64,000 nt of DNA. Source: Faecalicatena fissicatena. Lineage in GTDB: Bacteria > Bacillota > Clostridia > Lachnospirales > Lachnospiraceae. The stretch spans positions 12,106 to 76,105 of the forward strand of contig LDAQ01000008.1 of NCBI GenBank assembly GCA_001028025.1, read 5' to 3'. The position numbers and the translations under genes are program-made. The stretch's first letter is position 1. Each line of letters begins with the position of its first letter. The notes below the pieces were generated by a model. That model was not told the DNA's origin and ran no database searches. It saw only the letters and a program-made list of their open reading frames with translations. Below, piece by piece: positions 48,823 to 57,275 of this stretch.

Positions 48823-49515
48823 ATGTTGCAGACGTTGCAGGATAAGTTTTACGGGAATTTTATAGAAGATAACCGCTGGGAATACATTTTAGATGGACTG
48901 GGGGTCACTTTGCAGGTGACCTTCTTTGCTGTAATAATTGGTATAGTAATTGGCTTTCTGATTGCGATTATACGTTCCACTTACGATAAGACAGGAAAAC
49001 TGAAGATACTCAATTTTATCTGTAAGATATATCTGACTGTAATCAGAGGAACTCCGGTTGTTGTCCAGCTTTTGATTATCTATTTCGTGATATTCGGAAG
49101 CGCAGACATCAGCAAAGTTCTGGTGGCAATCATGGCATTCGGGTTTAATTCCGGGGCATATGTTGCCGAGATATTCCGTTCCGGTATTATGTCCATAGAT
49201 AACGGACAGTTTGAGGCCGGGCGCAGTCTCGGGTTTAACTACGTACAGACAATGATTCATATCATTATGCCGCAGGCTTTTAAGAATGTTCTGCCGGCGC
49301 TTGGCAATGAGTTTATCGTACTGTTAAAGGAGACATCTGTTTCCGGCTATATCGCGCTGCAGGATCTTACCAAAGGCGGCGATATCATACGAAGCCGTAC
49401 ATATGATGCATTCATGCCTCTTATTGCTGTAGCTTTGATTTACCTTGTTATGGTAATGATATTTACAAAGCTTGTAAATATGCTGGAGAGGAGGCTGAGA
49501 AACAGTGATCATTAA
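48823..49515 (+). CDS. Amino-acid ABC transporter permease
   Basis: A 230-residue inner-membrane permease of the HisMQ family with about five membrane segments. The ATPase-coupling EAA loop is EAGRSLGFNYVQTMIHIIMP (around 130-149). ELs such as TVIRGTPVVVQLLIIYF are characteristic. The ribosome site is weak (AAAAGAGG). Its end overlaps the ATPase gene by 11 bases. Confidence 0.95.
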   Translation: MLQTLQDKFYGNFIEDNRWEYILDGLGVTLQVTFFAVIIGIVIGFLIAIIRSTYDKTGKLKILNFICKIYLTVIRGTPVVVQLLIIYFVIFGSADISKVLVAIMAFGFNSGAYVAEIFRSGIMSIDNGQFEAGRSLGFNYVQTMIHIIMPQAFKNVLPALGNEFIVLLKETSVSGYIALQDLTKGGDIIRSRTYDAFMPLIAVALIYLVMVMIFTKLVNMLERRLRNSDH

Positions 49516-50251
49516 TGGAGATGTATTGATAAAGGTGGAAGACCTGCATAAGGTTTTCAATAACAGACTTCATGCGCTGGATGGAGTAACAGAAGAGATC
49601 CGCAAAGGCGAGGTGGTTGTAATTGTCGGGCCGTCAGGCTCCGGCAAGTCTACGTTCCTCCGCTCCCTGAACCTTCTGGAGACACCAACGACGGGGCATG
49701 TATTTTTTGAAGGAACGGACATCACAAGCAAGGAAACAGACATTGACCGCCATCGCCAGAAGATGGGAATGGTGTTCCAGCATTTTAATCTTTTCCCGCA
49801 TAAAACGATTATAGAGAATATCACGCTTGCACCGATTAAGGTTCTGAAGAAGAGCAAAGCCGATGCCGAAAAGCAGGCGATGGAACTGCTGAAGCTGGTC
49901 GGGCTGGAAGAAAAGGCACATTCCTATCCTTCCCAGTTGTCAGGCGGACAGAAGCAGCGTATTGCAATTATCCGTGCCCTGGCAATGGACCCGGAGGTTA
50001 TGCTTTTTGATGAACCAACTTCCGCTCTCGATCCCGAGATGGTAGGGGAAGTACTGGAACTTATGAAAAAGCTTGCCCATGACGGCATGACAATGGTAGT
50101 TGTCACACATGAAATGGGATTCGCACGGGAAGTTGCAACAAGAGTCATATTCATGGATGAAGGAAAAATAAAAGAACAGGGTGCACCTGAAGAATTCTTT
50201 AATAATCCGGAGGAACCTCGGTTACGGGAATTTCTTTCGAAGATTTTGTAG
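49505..50251 (+). CDS. Amino-acid ABC transporter ATP-binding protein
   Basis: A 248-residue ATPase: Walker A GPSGSGKST (42-50), signature LSGGQKQR and Walker B VMLFDEPTSALDPE. It is GlnQ/HisP-like. The start is GTG 49505, overlapping the permease end; GAGGAGG is about ten bases upstream. A TTG at 49526 with GGAG close by is a possible alternative. It energises the adjacent permease. Giant palindrome copy 4 follows. Confidence 0.95.
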   Translation: MIINGDVLIKVEDLHKVFNNRLHALDGVTEEIRKGEVVVIVGPSGSGKSTFLRSLNLLETPTTGHVFFEGTDITSKETDIDRHRQKMGMVFQHFNLFPHKTIIENITLAPIKVLKKSKADAEKQAMELLKLVGLEEKAHSYPSQLSGGQKQRIAIIRALAMDPEVMLFDEPTSALDPEMVGEVLELMKKLAHDGMTMVVVTHEMGFAREVATRVIFMDEGKIKEQGAPEEFFNNPEEPRLREFLSKIL

Positions 50252-50262
50252 GCAGAGGGGAC

Positions 50263-50648
50263 GCCTGATGGAAGCGGGACGCACCGACAGCGCCGGGGGA
50301 GGTTTCTGCTGATTTTGGAAACCGGCCGCGTTGCCTAAGAAGAGCTAACTGCGAAACAGCCGCATTTTATGGGATCGAGCGTATTCACTTAGAAAGCTGA
50401 TGCTTTCTAAGCTCAGACGCTCTGAATAATTGATTCGGAATCAATTATTCCCCATAAAATGCGGCTGTTTCGCAGTTAGCTCTTCTAAGGCACGCTAGAG
50501 GCTTCCAAAATCAGCAGAAACCTCCCCCGGCGCTGTCGGTGCGTCCCGCTTCCATCAGGCTGGGCAGCTGCAAATCGGGAGAGAGAAGGCGGGGCGGGAC
50601 CGAGGTTGTGGGGCGTCTTGGCGGGGGTAGCGGATGGAGGTGGATTGG
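50263..50648 (+). repeat. Giant palindromic element copy 4 (forward orientation, best preserved)
   Basis: Palindrome 50263-50560 (298 bp). The basal stem is 58 bp and perfectly paired (50263-50320 with 50503-50560). Internal loop: ACCGGCCGCGTTGCCTA (50321-50337) against AAGGCACGCTAGAGGC (50487-50502). The second stem is a perfect 36 bp (50338-50373 with 50451-50486). Tip: a 46-nt hairpin (50377-50422, apex TGAT at 50398) and a 27-nt hairpin (50424-50450). The conserved outer block is 50615-50648. It lies 12 bases after the ABC transporter ATPase gene. The remaining sequence up to 50841 has no gene. Confidence 0.92.
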
Positions 50649-50841
50649 TGTAACGGATGTGGCAGTGGAAGAAAGTGAAATATTCCAATTCCGCACAGTG
50701 CCCCCCTACCAGCCAAAAATCTCCATATCCAACCCCATTTATTTTTGGAGGGTTCTGTGTTATTCTTAGTAGGATGTTATATTAAATGATTTTTTGATTT
50801 TACTAATAAATTTGAATCCGGGATGGAAAAGGGATTGATAT

Positions 50842-52590
50842 ATGAGATATGAACGTATTGAAAAGGCAGTGTTTTTGGAGAGGCCGAACAGGTTTATTGC
50901 TTATGCTATGATTCAGGGGCAGAAAGAGATTATTCATGTGAAGAATACGGGGCGGTGCGCGGAGCTTTTGAGGCCGGGGGCTGTTATTTATGTACAGGAA
51001 AGTCTTAAGGCGGAGCGGAAGACGAAGTGGGATTTGATTGCTGTGGAGAAGGGGGAGGTTATGGTTAATATGGACTCCCAGATTCCGAACAGGGTGGCAC
51101 AGGAGTGGATTGAGGCTGGCAATTTAATGGGGGAAGAACCTTATGTCAGGCCTGAGACAACTTATGGGAATTCGCGGTTTGACCTTTATGTGGAAGCAAT
51201 GGGACGCAAGTGTTTTATTGAGGTGAAGGGAGTGACACTGGAGGAGAATGGGGTGGCTCGTTTTCCGGATGCGCCCAGTGAACGTGCGGTCAAGCATGTG
51301 GAAGAACTCTGCAGGGCGGTGAAGGACGGGTATGAGGCGTATATTTTGTTCGTGATCCAGATGAAGGGGATCCGTTATTTTACTCCAAATGTGGATACAC
51401 ATCCGGCGTTTGGAGAGGCGCTGAGTAAGGCAAAGGCGGCGGGGGTACATGTACTGGCTTATGACTGTAAAGTGACTGCAGAGAGTATCGTGCTGGATGA
51501 GCCTGTGCCGGTGGTGCTGGGAAGCCCCGTACTGAAAGAGGCTGTGGTTCCTCTTGTAAGCTGGTATCAGGAGCATAAGAGGGATCTTCCCTGGCGGCAT
51601 GAGATCAGTGCATACCGGGTGTGGATTTCGGAGATCATGCTTCAGCAGACGCGGGTGGAGGCCGTAAAACCGTATTTTGAAAGATTTTTAAAGGAACTGC
51701 CCACGGTGAAGGATCTGGCCGAGGTGGAGGAGGACCGGCTCCTGAAGCTGTGGGAAGGGCTGGGTTATTATAATAGGGTCCGGAATATGCAGAAGGCGGC
51801 CCGCCAGATTATGGAGCAGCATCACGGGGAGTTTCCTGATACATACGATGAGATTCTGTCGCTTACGGGGATCGGAAGCTATACGGCGGGGGCGGTGAGT
51901 TCGTTTGCGTTCGGGATTCCCAAGCCCGCGGTGGATGGAAATGTTCTGCGGGTAGCGGCAAGGCTTATGGCGCGGGATGAAGATATCATGAAAGCAGGGG
52001 TTCGGACGCGCATTGAGCAGGAAATAGAGGAAGTGATACCGGCAGATGCTCCGTCCGACTTTAACCAGGGACTGATCGAGCTGGGGGCTATTGTCTGTGT
52101 GCCAAACGGCGGGCCTAAATGTACGGAATGTCCCCTGGCCGGACTCTGCATGGCTAAAAAACTGGGGATTGAGACGGAGCTGCCGGTGCGGTCTAAGGCG
52201 AAGGCAAGGCGGATCGAGAAGAGAACGGTTCTGATTCTGGAGGATGGAGATACACTGGCTATAAAAAAACGTCCGCCCAAAGGGCTTCTGGCCGGTCTGT
52301 ATGAGCTGCCCAATCTGGAAGGACAGATGAGCAGGAAAGAAGTAATAGAGTACTGTAATTCAATTGGACTATCGCCGCTGCATGTGAAAAAAGTGCAGAA
52401 TGCGAAACATATTTTCAGCCATGTGGAATGGCATATGACGGGTTACGAGATCAAAGTGGACGGACTGGAGAAAAACTGCAGCGAAGACATGCTGTTTGTC
52501 AACCGGGCGGAAATCGAGGATAAATATCCGATTCCCTCCGCTTTTGAGGCATATCGGGGAGTTGTTTTAGAGTCCGCTCTGTTTTCTTGA
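50842..52590 (+). CDS. Fusion of SfsA nuclease and MutY adenine glycosylase
   Basis: A 582-residue two-domain protein. Residues 1-228 are SfsA (sugar fermentation stimulation protein A, a DNA/RNA nuclease-like family): NRFIAYAMIQGQ, VKNTGRCAELL, SRFDLYVE and CFIEVKGVTLEENG. Residues 235-582 are MutY, which removes adenine opposite 8-oxoguanine: PWRHEISAYRVWISEIMLQQ (catalytic Glu264), helix-hairpin-helix LTGIGSYTAGA, Asp365 in VDGNV, iron-sulfur cysteines C419, C427, C430 and C436, and a C-terminal Nudix-like domain. The first cysteine gap is seven residues where six is usual. No internal stop or frameshift separates the halves. Confidence 0.93.
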   Translation: MRYERIEKAVFLERPNRFIAYAMIQGQKEIIHVKNTGRCAELLRPGAVIYVQESLKAERKTKWDLIAVEKGEVMVNMDSQIPNRVAQEWIEAGNLMGEEPYVRPETTYGNSRFDLYVEAMGRKCFIEVKGVTLEENGVARFPDAPSERAVKHVEELCRAVKDGYEAYILFVIQMKGIRYFTPNVDTHPAFGEALSKAKAAGVHVLAYDCKVTAESIVLDEPVPVVLGSPVLKEAVVPLVSWYQEHKRDLPWRHEISAYRVWISEIMLQQTRVEAVKPYFERFLKELPTVKDLAEVEEDRLLKLWEGLGYYNRVRNMQKAARQIMEQHHGEFPDTYDEILSLTGIGSYTAGAVSSFAFGIPKPAVDGNVLRVAARLMARDEDIMKAGVRTRIEQEIEEVIPADAPSDFNQGLIELGAIVCVPNGGPKCTECPLAGLCMAKKLGIETELPVRSKAKARRIEKRTVLILEDGDTLAIKKRPPKGLLAGLYELPNLEGQMSRKEVIEYCNSIGLSPLHVKKVQNAKHIFSHVEWHMTGYEIKVDGLEKNCSEDMLFVNRAEIEDKYPIPSAFEAYRGVVLESALFS

Positions 52591-52652
52591 ATCCCATGCT
52601 GATTTATGGTATACTCGGTATATAACGAGCGGGATAAAAGGAGTGTACATTT

Positions 52653-53255
52653 ATGGGTGATAAGATTGAGCTGTCAAGGCAGCAGCAGAAATCAAAGGAA
52701 ACAAAAGAACGCATTTTCCGTGCTGCAAAGAGGATTCTGCAAAAGAATGGTTATGAAGAGCTTTCCATCAAGAATATCTGCGAAGAGGCAGGGGTATCTA
52801 ATGGAAGTTTTTATCATCATTTTAAGACAAAGGATGATCTGCTTTCTTATTATATAGAGGATCAGCCCAGCATTAACCCGGATCTGCTTGATTTGCCGAG
52901 GAATGCAGACGAAGCGAAAATCGCCATTATCCATGTATACCTGAATTATGTAGAGTACTGCAGGGAGCTTGGCGTAGAGTTTATGTCGGGATACTACGAT
53001 ACAAAGAATCAGGCGCTGAATCCCGCCAGCCGCGCTGAGAGACCGTATCCCATTGTGACGGTACAGACTTATGTAGAAAAAGCCATGCAGGAGGGAATTA
53101 TCAGACTGAATGTCGGGATTGAAGCTTTTACGACAGACATCAGGATGATCGTGATCGGTAATGTATTTGAGTGGTGTCTGCGCGGCGGGGAGGCTGATTT
53201 TGAGGGCAATATGCGCCGTTCACTGGGCAAATACCTGGACAGCACCATTTCTTAA
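52653..53255 (+). CDS. TetR/AcrR-family transcriptional regulator
   Basis: A 200-residue TetR-type repressor: helix-turn-helix in residues 15-60 (TKERIFRAAKRILQKNGYEE, then CEEAGVSNGSFYHHFKTKDD), and a helical ligand domain. AAAGGAG precedes the ATG. It is followed after 33 bases by the lipid kinase and GDPD genes, so it may regulate them, although the signal is unknown. The tail region with NPASRAERPYPI is unremarkable. Confidence 0.92.
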   Translation: MGDKIELSRQQQKSKETKERIFRAAKRILQKNGYEELSIKNICEEAGVSNGSFYHHFKTKDDLLSYYIEDQPSINPDLLDLPRNADEAKIAIIHVYLNYVEYCRELGVEFMSGYYDTKNQALNPASRAERPYPIVTVQTYVEKAMQEGIIRLNVGIEAFTTDIRMIVIGNVFEWCLRGGEADFEGNMRRSLGKYLDSTIS

Positions 53256-53288
53256 ACCAGATCTGCATAAGCCGAGGAGGTATACAGT

Positions 53289-54209
53289 ATGAGATACAGC
53301 TTTATAGTGAATCCCAATTCCCGTTCCGGAATGGGCGGCATGATCTGGGATATGATTGAACCGGAACTGAAAAAACGGCAGGTGGAATATGAGTGCTTCC
53401 ATACGGCCTGTACGGGACATGCAGCCAGGATCATCGGCGGTATCACATCGGATGGGAAAGAACATACCCTTGTAGTGCTCGGCGGGGACGGAACCGTCAA
53501 TGAAGTGATGAATGGAATCACAGACCTTGACAAGGTAATTCTGGGATATATTCCTACCGGTTCCAGCAATGACTTTGCGAGGGGGATGAAACTTCCAACG
53601 GAGCCGCTCAAGGCGCTGGATATGATATTGAAGCCCCGCAGAATTCAGCGGATGGATGTCGGACTGTTAACCCGTGCCGGAAAAAAACGGCGGTTTGCAG
53701 TGAGCACGGGGATCGGGTTTGATGCGGCAATCTGCCATCAGGCCGCCGTATCCAGGCTCAAGGTATTGTTAAATCATCTGAAACTGGGAAAACTGACATA
53801 TGTGGGAATCGCACTGAACAGGCTGTTTCATGACAAACCGGTAAATGCAGAGATTACGTTGGACGGTAACGAGACAAAAAGGTTCCGGAAGGTATATTTT
53901 GCGGCTGCCATGAATAATCCTTACGAGGGCGGCGGTTTCCGTTTTTGTCCGGATGCCGCAAATGATGATGGCCGGCTGGATGTGATTGTGATATCGGGAC
54001 TTCCCCGCCAGGCGGTCCTTCTGCTATTGCCGACGGCATACAAAGGATGGCATGTACATTTCCCGGGGATCCATGTATTCAAATGTAAAAAGGCTGTCAT
54101 AAAGATGGAACGTCCTCTTGCTGTACATACTGACGGAGAACCCGTATTTCTGAGAAGAGAGATTATGGCGGAGATACTGGAAGAACAAATCAGGGTTATC
54201 ACGGCGTGA
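53289..54209 (+). CDS. Diacylglycerol/lipid kinase (DagK/YegS family)
   Basis: A 306-residue soluble lipid kinase. The nucleotide motif is VVLGGDGTVNEVMNG (about 62-76), preceded by the N-terminal FIVNPNSRSGMGG. GSSNDFARGMKLP is the second conserved loop. It would phosphorylate diacylglycerol (from lipoteichoic acid synthesis) or a related lipid. GAGGAGG precedes the ATG. It groups with the GDPD gene 15 bases downstream, indicating a membrane lipid turnover operon. Confidence 0.93.
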   Translation: MRYSFIVNPNSRSGMGGMIWDMIEPELKKRQVEYECFHTACTGHAARIIGGITSDGKEHTLVVLGGDGTVNEVMNGITDLDKVILGYIPTGSSNDFARGMKLPTEPLKALDMILKPRRIQRMDVGLLTRAGKKRRFAVSTGIGFDAAICHQAAVSRLKVLLNHLKLGKLTYVGIALNRLFHDKPVNAEITLDGNETKRFRKVYFAAAMNNPYEGGGFRFCPDAANDDGRLDVIVISGLPRQAVLLLLPTAYKGWHVHFPGIHVFKCKKAVIKMERPLAVHTDGEPVFLRREIMAEILEEQIRVITA

Positions 54210-54224
54210 AAGAAGGAGTAGGCT

Positions 54225-55034
54225 ATGTACGTACTGGTTCTGGCTGCAGTCATAATAGCAGCTGTTTATATGTTTATGATTATGCCGCGTCTGACGATGC
54301 GGAAACGAATGAAGCTCTTTATGGGTCAGGAGTGGGCCCACAGAGGGCTTCATTGCGTTGAGGAAGGCATTCCGGAGAACTCCATGGCTGCATTTAAGCT
54401 GGCCGTAAAAGAAGGGTATGGGATAGAGCTGGATGTACATCTGACAAAGGATGGCCAGCTGGTTGTATTTCATGATGATACTTTGAGACGTGTGTGCGGG
54501 AAAGAGGGGCAGATAGAAGAGATGTCCTATGAGGAACTGCAGAAATGCTATCTCAGCGGTACCTCAGAAAAAATCCCTCTTTTTTCGACAGTTCTTTCCT
54601 ATATAGAAGGGCGTGTTCCGCTGTTGATTGAGGTGAAACTGCCCTCTCAGAACACGGAGATCTGTGTACATCTGGCGGAAGAGCTGCGGGGCTACAGGGG
54701 CCCTTATCTGGTGCAGTCCTTCAACTGTCTGGTGCTTCGCTGGCTGAAAAAGCATCGGAAGGATATCCTGAGGGGGCAGCTGTCCTCCAATCTGGTGAGA
54801 AGTGATGATTCGCCTCATTATCTGCTTCGGTTCTGCGTAAAATATTTGGTGAGCAACTGCATCTGCAGGCCTGATTTTATATCCTACAAGTTAAAGGACA
54901 GCCAGAACATAAGCCTCTGGATACTCCACAGCCTGCTGCTTACGCCGGTGGCAGTATGGACGATCCGCACTGCTGCGGCTATGGAGCAGGCGAAAAGACA
55001 ATACGATATGTATATATTTGAAGGCATGAAATAG
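54225..55034 (+). CDS. Glycerophosphodiester phosphodiesterase, membrane anchored
   Basis: A 269-residue GDPD-family protein with one N-terminal membrane helix (residues 2-20). The catalytic motifs are WAHRGLHCVEEGIPENSMAA (His near 39, Arg next) and GIELDVHLTKDGQLVVFHDD (Glu-x-Asp and the second His). It cleaves glycerophosphodiesters to glycerol-3-phosphate and an alcohol. GAAGGAG precedes the ATG. Location after the lipid kinase supports a phospholipid role. Confidence 0.93.
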   Translation: MYVLVLAAVIIAAVYMFMIMPRLTMRKRMKLFMGQEWAHRGLHCVEEGIPENSMAAFKLAVKEGYGIELDVHLTKDGQLVVFHDDTLRRVCGKEGQIEEMSYEELQKCYLSGTSEKIPLFSTVLSYIEGRVPLLIEVKLPSQNTEICVHLAEELRGYRGPYLVQSFNCLVLRWLKKHRKDILRGQLSSNLVRSDDSPHYLLRFCVKYLVSNCICRPDFISYKLKDSQNISLWILHSLLLTPVAVWTIRTAAAMEQAKRQYDMYIFEGMK

Positions 55035-55131
55035 ACGGGTAAAACAAAGAGGATTTCATTAACAGATTAGTAACAAATATCTGCTAAAGCCCGCAAAATC
55101 GAAAGATTTTGTTAAGGTTTTATGAACTTTA

Positions 55132-55160
55132 TTGTTGTGCTCCAGGATTCGTGCTATAAT
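55132..55160 (+). promoter_or_regulatory. Promoter of the PAP2-like gene
   Basis: TTGTTG (55132-55137) and TATAAT (55155-55160) with a 17-base spacer, 44 bases before the start codon. Confidence 0.65.
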
Positions 55161-55203
55161 CGGGACAGCTAGAGAATATGGATTCAAAAAGGGAGCGTTC
55201 GGT

Positions 55204-55884
55204 ATGAACTTTAAGACGAAAGCGACGAGTTTTATCAAGAAATATAAGCATGCCTGGGTGTTTGGGTACATTTTAATTTACATGCCGTGGTTCTTGTATC
55301 TTGAAAAGCATGTAACGTCAGATTATCACGTGATACATTCCGTCATTGATGATAAAATACCATTTATAGAATATTTCATTGTGCCATACTTACTGTGGTT
55401 TGTATTTATAGCCGCCACATTTTTATACTTTTTCTTTACAGATGTGGATGGCTTTTACAGATTGGCTAAGCTGATGTTTACAGGGATGACAATATTCCTT
55501 ATAATATCCACATTAGTTCCGAACGGATTGAATCTGCGTCCCGTGTATTTTACGAGAGATAATATTTTCATAGATATGGTGAAGATGCTGTACCAGACGG
55601 ATACGCCGACCAATGTTCTGCCGAGCCTGCATGTATTTAACTCACTGGGGGCCTGTATAGCAATCTACAACAGCAAGTCGCTGCAGAAACATAAGATGAT
55701 CAGTTGGAGTGCCTACATCCTGGCTGCCCTGATCATTTTGGCAACAATGTTCCTGAAGCAGCACTCGATCATAGATGTAATGGCTGCGTTCATCATGGCT
55801 TACACTCTATACCAGTTTGTTTACGAGACGAACCGCAAAAAAGCTCCCAGACTTTCTAATCAGATGGCTACCTGGGGGAAATGA
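55204..55884 (+). CDS. PAP2-like membrane phosphatase (inositolphosphotransferase type)
   Basis: A 226-residue integral membrane protein with about six segments. PAP2-type residues are visible: NVLPSLHVFNSLG (the PSLH motif, active-site His) and LKQHSIIDVMAAF (the second His and Asp). Such proteins dephosphorylate lipid phosphates or transfer head groups; exact substrate unknown. The start at 55204 has GGGAG eight bases upstream and a good promoter; a longer open frame upstream lies within the promoter. The first PAP2 motif (KxxxxxxRP) is represented loosely by NLRPVYFTRD. Confidence 0.88.
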   Translation: MNFKTKATSFIKKYKHAWVFGYILIYMPWFLYLEKHVTSDYHVIHSVIDDKIPFIEYFIVPYLLWFVFIAATFLYFFFTDVDGFYRLAKLMFTGMTIFLIISTLVPNGLNLRPVYFTRDNIFIDMVKMLYQTDTPTNVLPSLHVFNSLGACIAIYNSKSLQKHKMISWSAYILAALIILATMFLKQHSIIDVMAAFIMAYTLYQFVYETNRKKAPRLSNQMATWGK

Positions 55885-55902
55885 TAAATAAAAACACTTT
55901 TA

Positions 55903-56021
55903 ATGAAAATCACCCGAAAAAGAGGATGTTTTCCAGGTACCAGTATGGAAAATGTAAAGACAGGCGGAAAGTTATGCTGCCTTTTACGTCCCCTGTTTCG
56001 GGTGAAATTTTATGGAGTGGA
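55903..56021 (+). terminator. Y-shaped stem structure after the PAP2-like gene
   Basis: Arms AATCACCCGAAA (about 55904-55917) and TTTCGGGTGAAATTT (56002-56016) enclose a hairpin TTTTCCA/TGGAAAA (55929-55952) and a second one based on GTAAA/TTTAC with AGGC/GCCT (55954-55990). It may act as terminator; the two-hairpin tip resembles other Y elements here. An 82-codon open frame across it is not credible. Confidence 0.45.
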
Positions 56022-56168
56022 AGAGGCACGGCTGCCGTCCCTCTTTGTTTCATTTCACCGTCTCTTAAAAAAAAGTGCCGGAATTACTATACCTATAGCC
56101 AAAACAACGGCTTAAGTGTTATAATGTGAAAAGATTATATGAAAGAATTAGGAGGAAAGAGATTAGAC

Positions 56169-57254
56169 ATGGGCAAGATAATGTTAACAGGGGACAGACC
56201 AACCGGGAGGCTGCATGTGGGACACTATGTCGGTTCTTTAAAACGGAGAGTGGAACTGCAGAATGCAGGTGAGTTTGATGATATATTTGTAATGATAGCG
56301 GATGCACAGGCACTGACGGACAATGCGGATAATCCGGAAAAAGTAAGGCAGAATATTATCGAAGTAGCACTGGACTATCTGGCATGCGGGCTGGATCCGG
56401 CAAAGTCGACTCTGTTTATCCAGTCACAGATTCCGGAGTTATGTGAACTGTCTTTTTATTATATGAATCTGGTTACGGTTTCCCGTTTGCAGCGCAATCC
56501 TACTGTTAAATCAGAGATTCAGATGAGGAACTTTGAGGCAAGCATTCCGGTGGGATTCTTCACTTATCCGATCAGCCAGGCGGCAGATATTACAGCATTC
56601 AAGGCAACGACAGTACCGGTAGGGGAAGACCAGCTCCCGATGCTGGAACAGACGAAGGAGATCGTGAGGAAGTTTAATTCAGTTTACGGCGATACACTTG
56701 TGGAGCCGGATATTCTGCTTCCGGACAATACGGCCTGCCTGAGGCTTCCCGGAACCGACGGGAAGGCGAAGATGAGTAAGTCTCTGAATAACTGTATCTA
56801 TCTTTCAGAGGAGCCGGATTCTATCAAACAGAAGGTATTCAGTATGTTTACTGATCCGACTCATATCAAAGTGGAAGATCCGGGAAAACTGGAGGGCAAC
56901 ACGGTATTTACGTATCTGGATGCTTTCTGCAGACCGGAATATTTTGAAGAATTTCTACCGGATTATGCCAATCTGGATGAGCTTAAAGCACATTATCAGC
57001 GGGGCGGACTCGGAGATATGAAGGTGAAACGCTTCCTGAATTCTGTCCTGCAGGCAGAGCTGGAGCCGATCAGGAACAGAAGAAAAGAGTACCAGAAAGA
57101 TATCCCATATGTATATGAGATACTCAAAAAGGGAAGTGAAAAGGCGGAAAGTGTAGCTGCCGGGACTTTACGTGATGTAAAGGAAGCGATGAAGATAAAC
57201 TATTTTGAAGACCTGGAGTTAATCAACGCGCAGGCTGAAAAATTCCGGGAGTAA
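56169..57254 (+). CDS. trpS: Tryptophanyl-tRNA synthetase
   Basis: A 361-residue class I synthetase that charges tRNA-Trp. The HIGH-type signature is PTGRLHVGHYVGS and the lysine loop is KMSKSLNNC, both intact; the specificity region GEDQLPMLEQT follows the family. I use ATG 56169 (MGKIMLTGDRPTG); AGGAGG is about 13 bases upstream, rather far, and an in-frame ATG at 56139 would add ten residues. I saw no T-box leader. Confidence 0.96.
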   Translation: MGKIMLTGDRPTGRLHVGHYVGSLKRRVELQNAGEFDDIFVMIADAQALTDNADNPEKVRQNIIEVALDYLACGLDPAKSTLFIQSQIPELCELSFYYMNLVTVSRLQRNPTVKSEIQMRNFEASIPVGFFTYPISQAADITAFKATTVPVGEDQLPMLEQTKEIVRKFNSVYGDTLVEPDILLPDNTACLRLPGTDGKAKMSKSLNNCIYLSEEPDSIKQKVFSMFTDPTHIKVEDPGKLEGNTVFTYLDAFCRPEYFEEFLPDYANLDELKAHYQRGGLGDMKVKRFLNSVLQAELEPIRNRRKEYQKDIPYVYEILKKGSEKAESVAAGTLRDVKEAMKINYFEDLELINAQAEKFRE

Positions 57255-57275
57255 AGAAGCAAAGGGGTTCTGAAT

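Noticed and set aside
50539..50769. 76-codon frame downstream of palindrome copy 4
   Set aside because: It starts in the palindrome arm and is G-rich low-complexity sequence containing the conserved outer block.
55881..56129. 82-codon open frame after the PAP2-like gene
   Set aside because: It crosses a folded Y-shaped region, has no ribosome site and no family-like composition.
55885..56168. T-box leader upstream of trpS
   Set aside because: No AGGGTGG-type T-box sequence or specifier loop could be seen.
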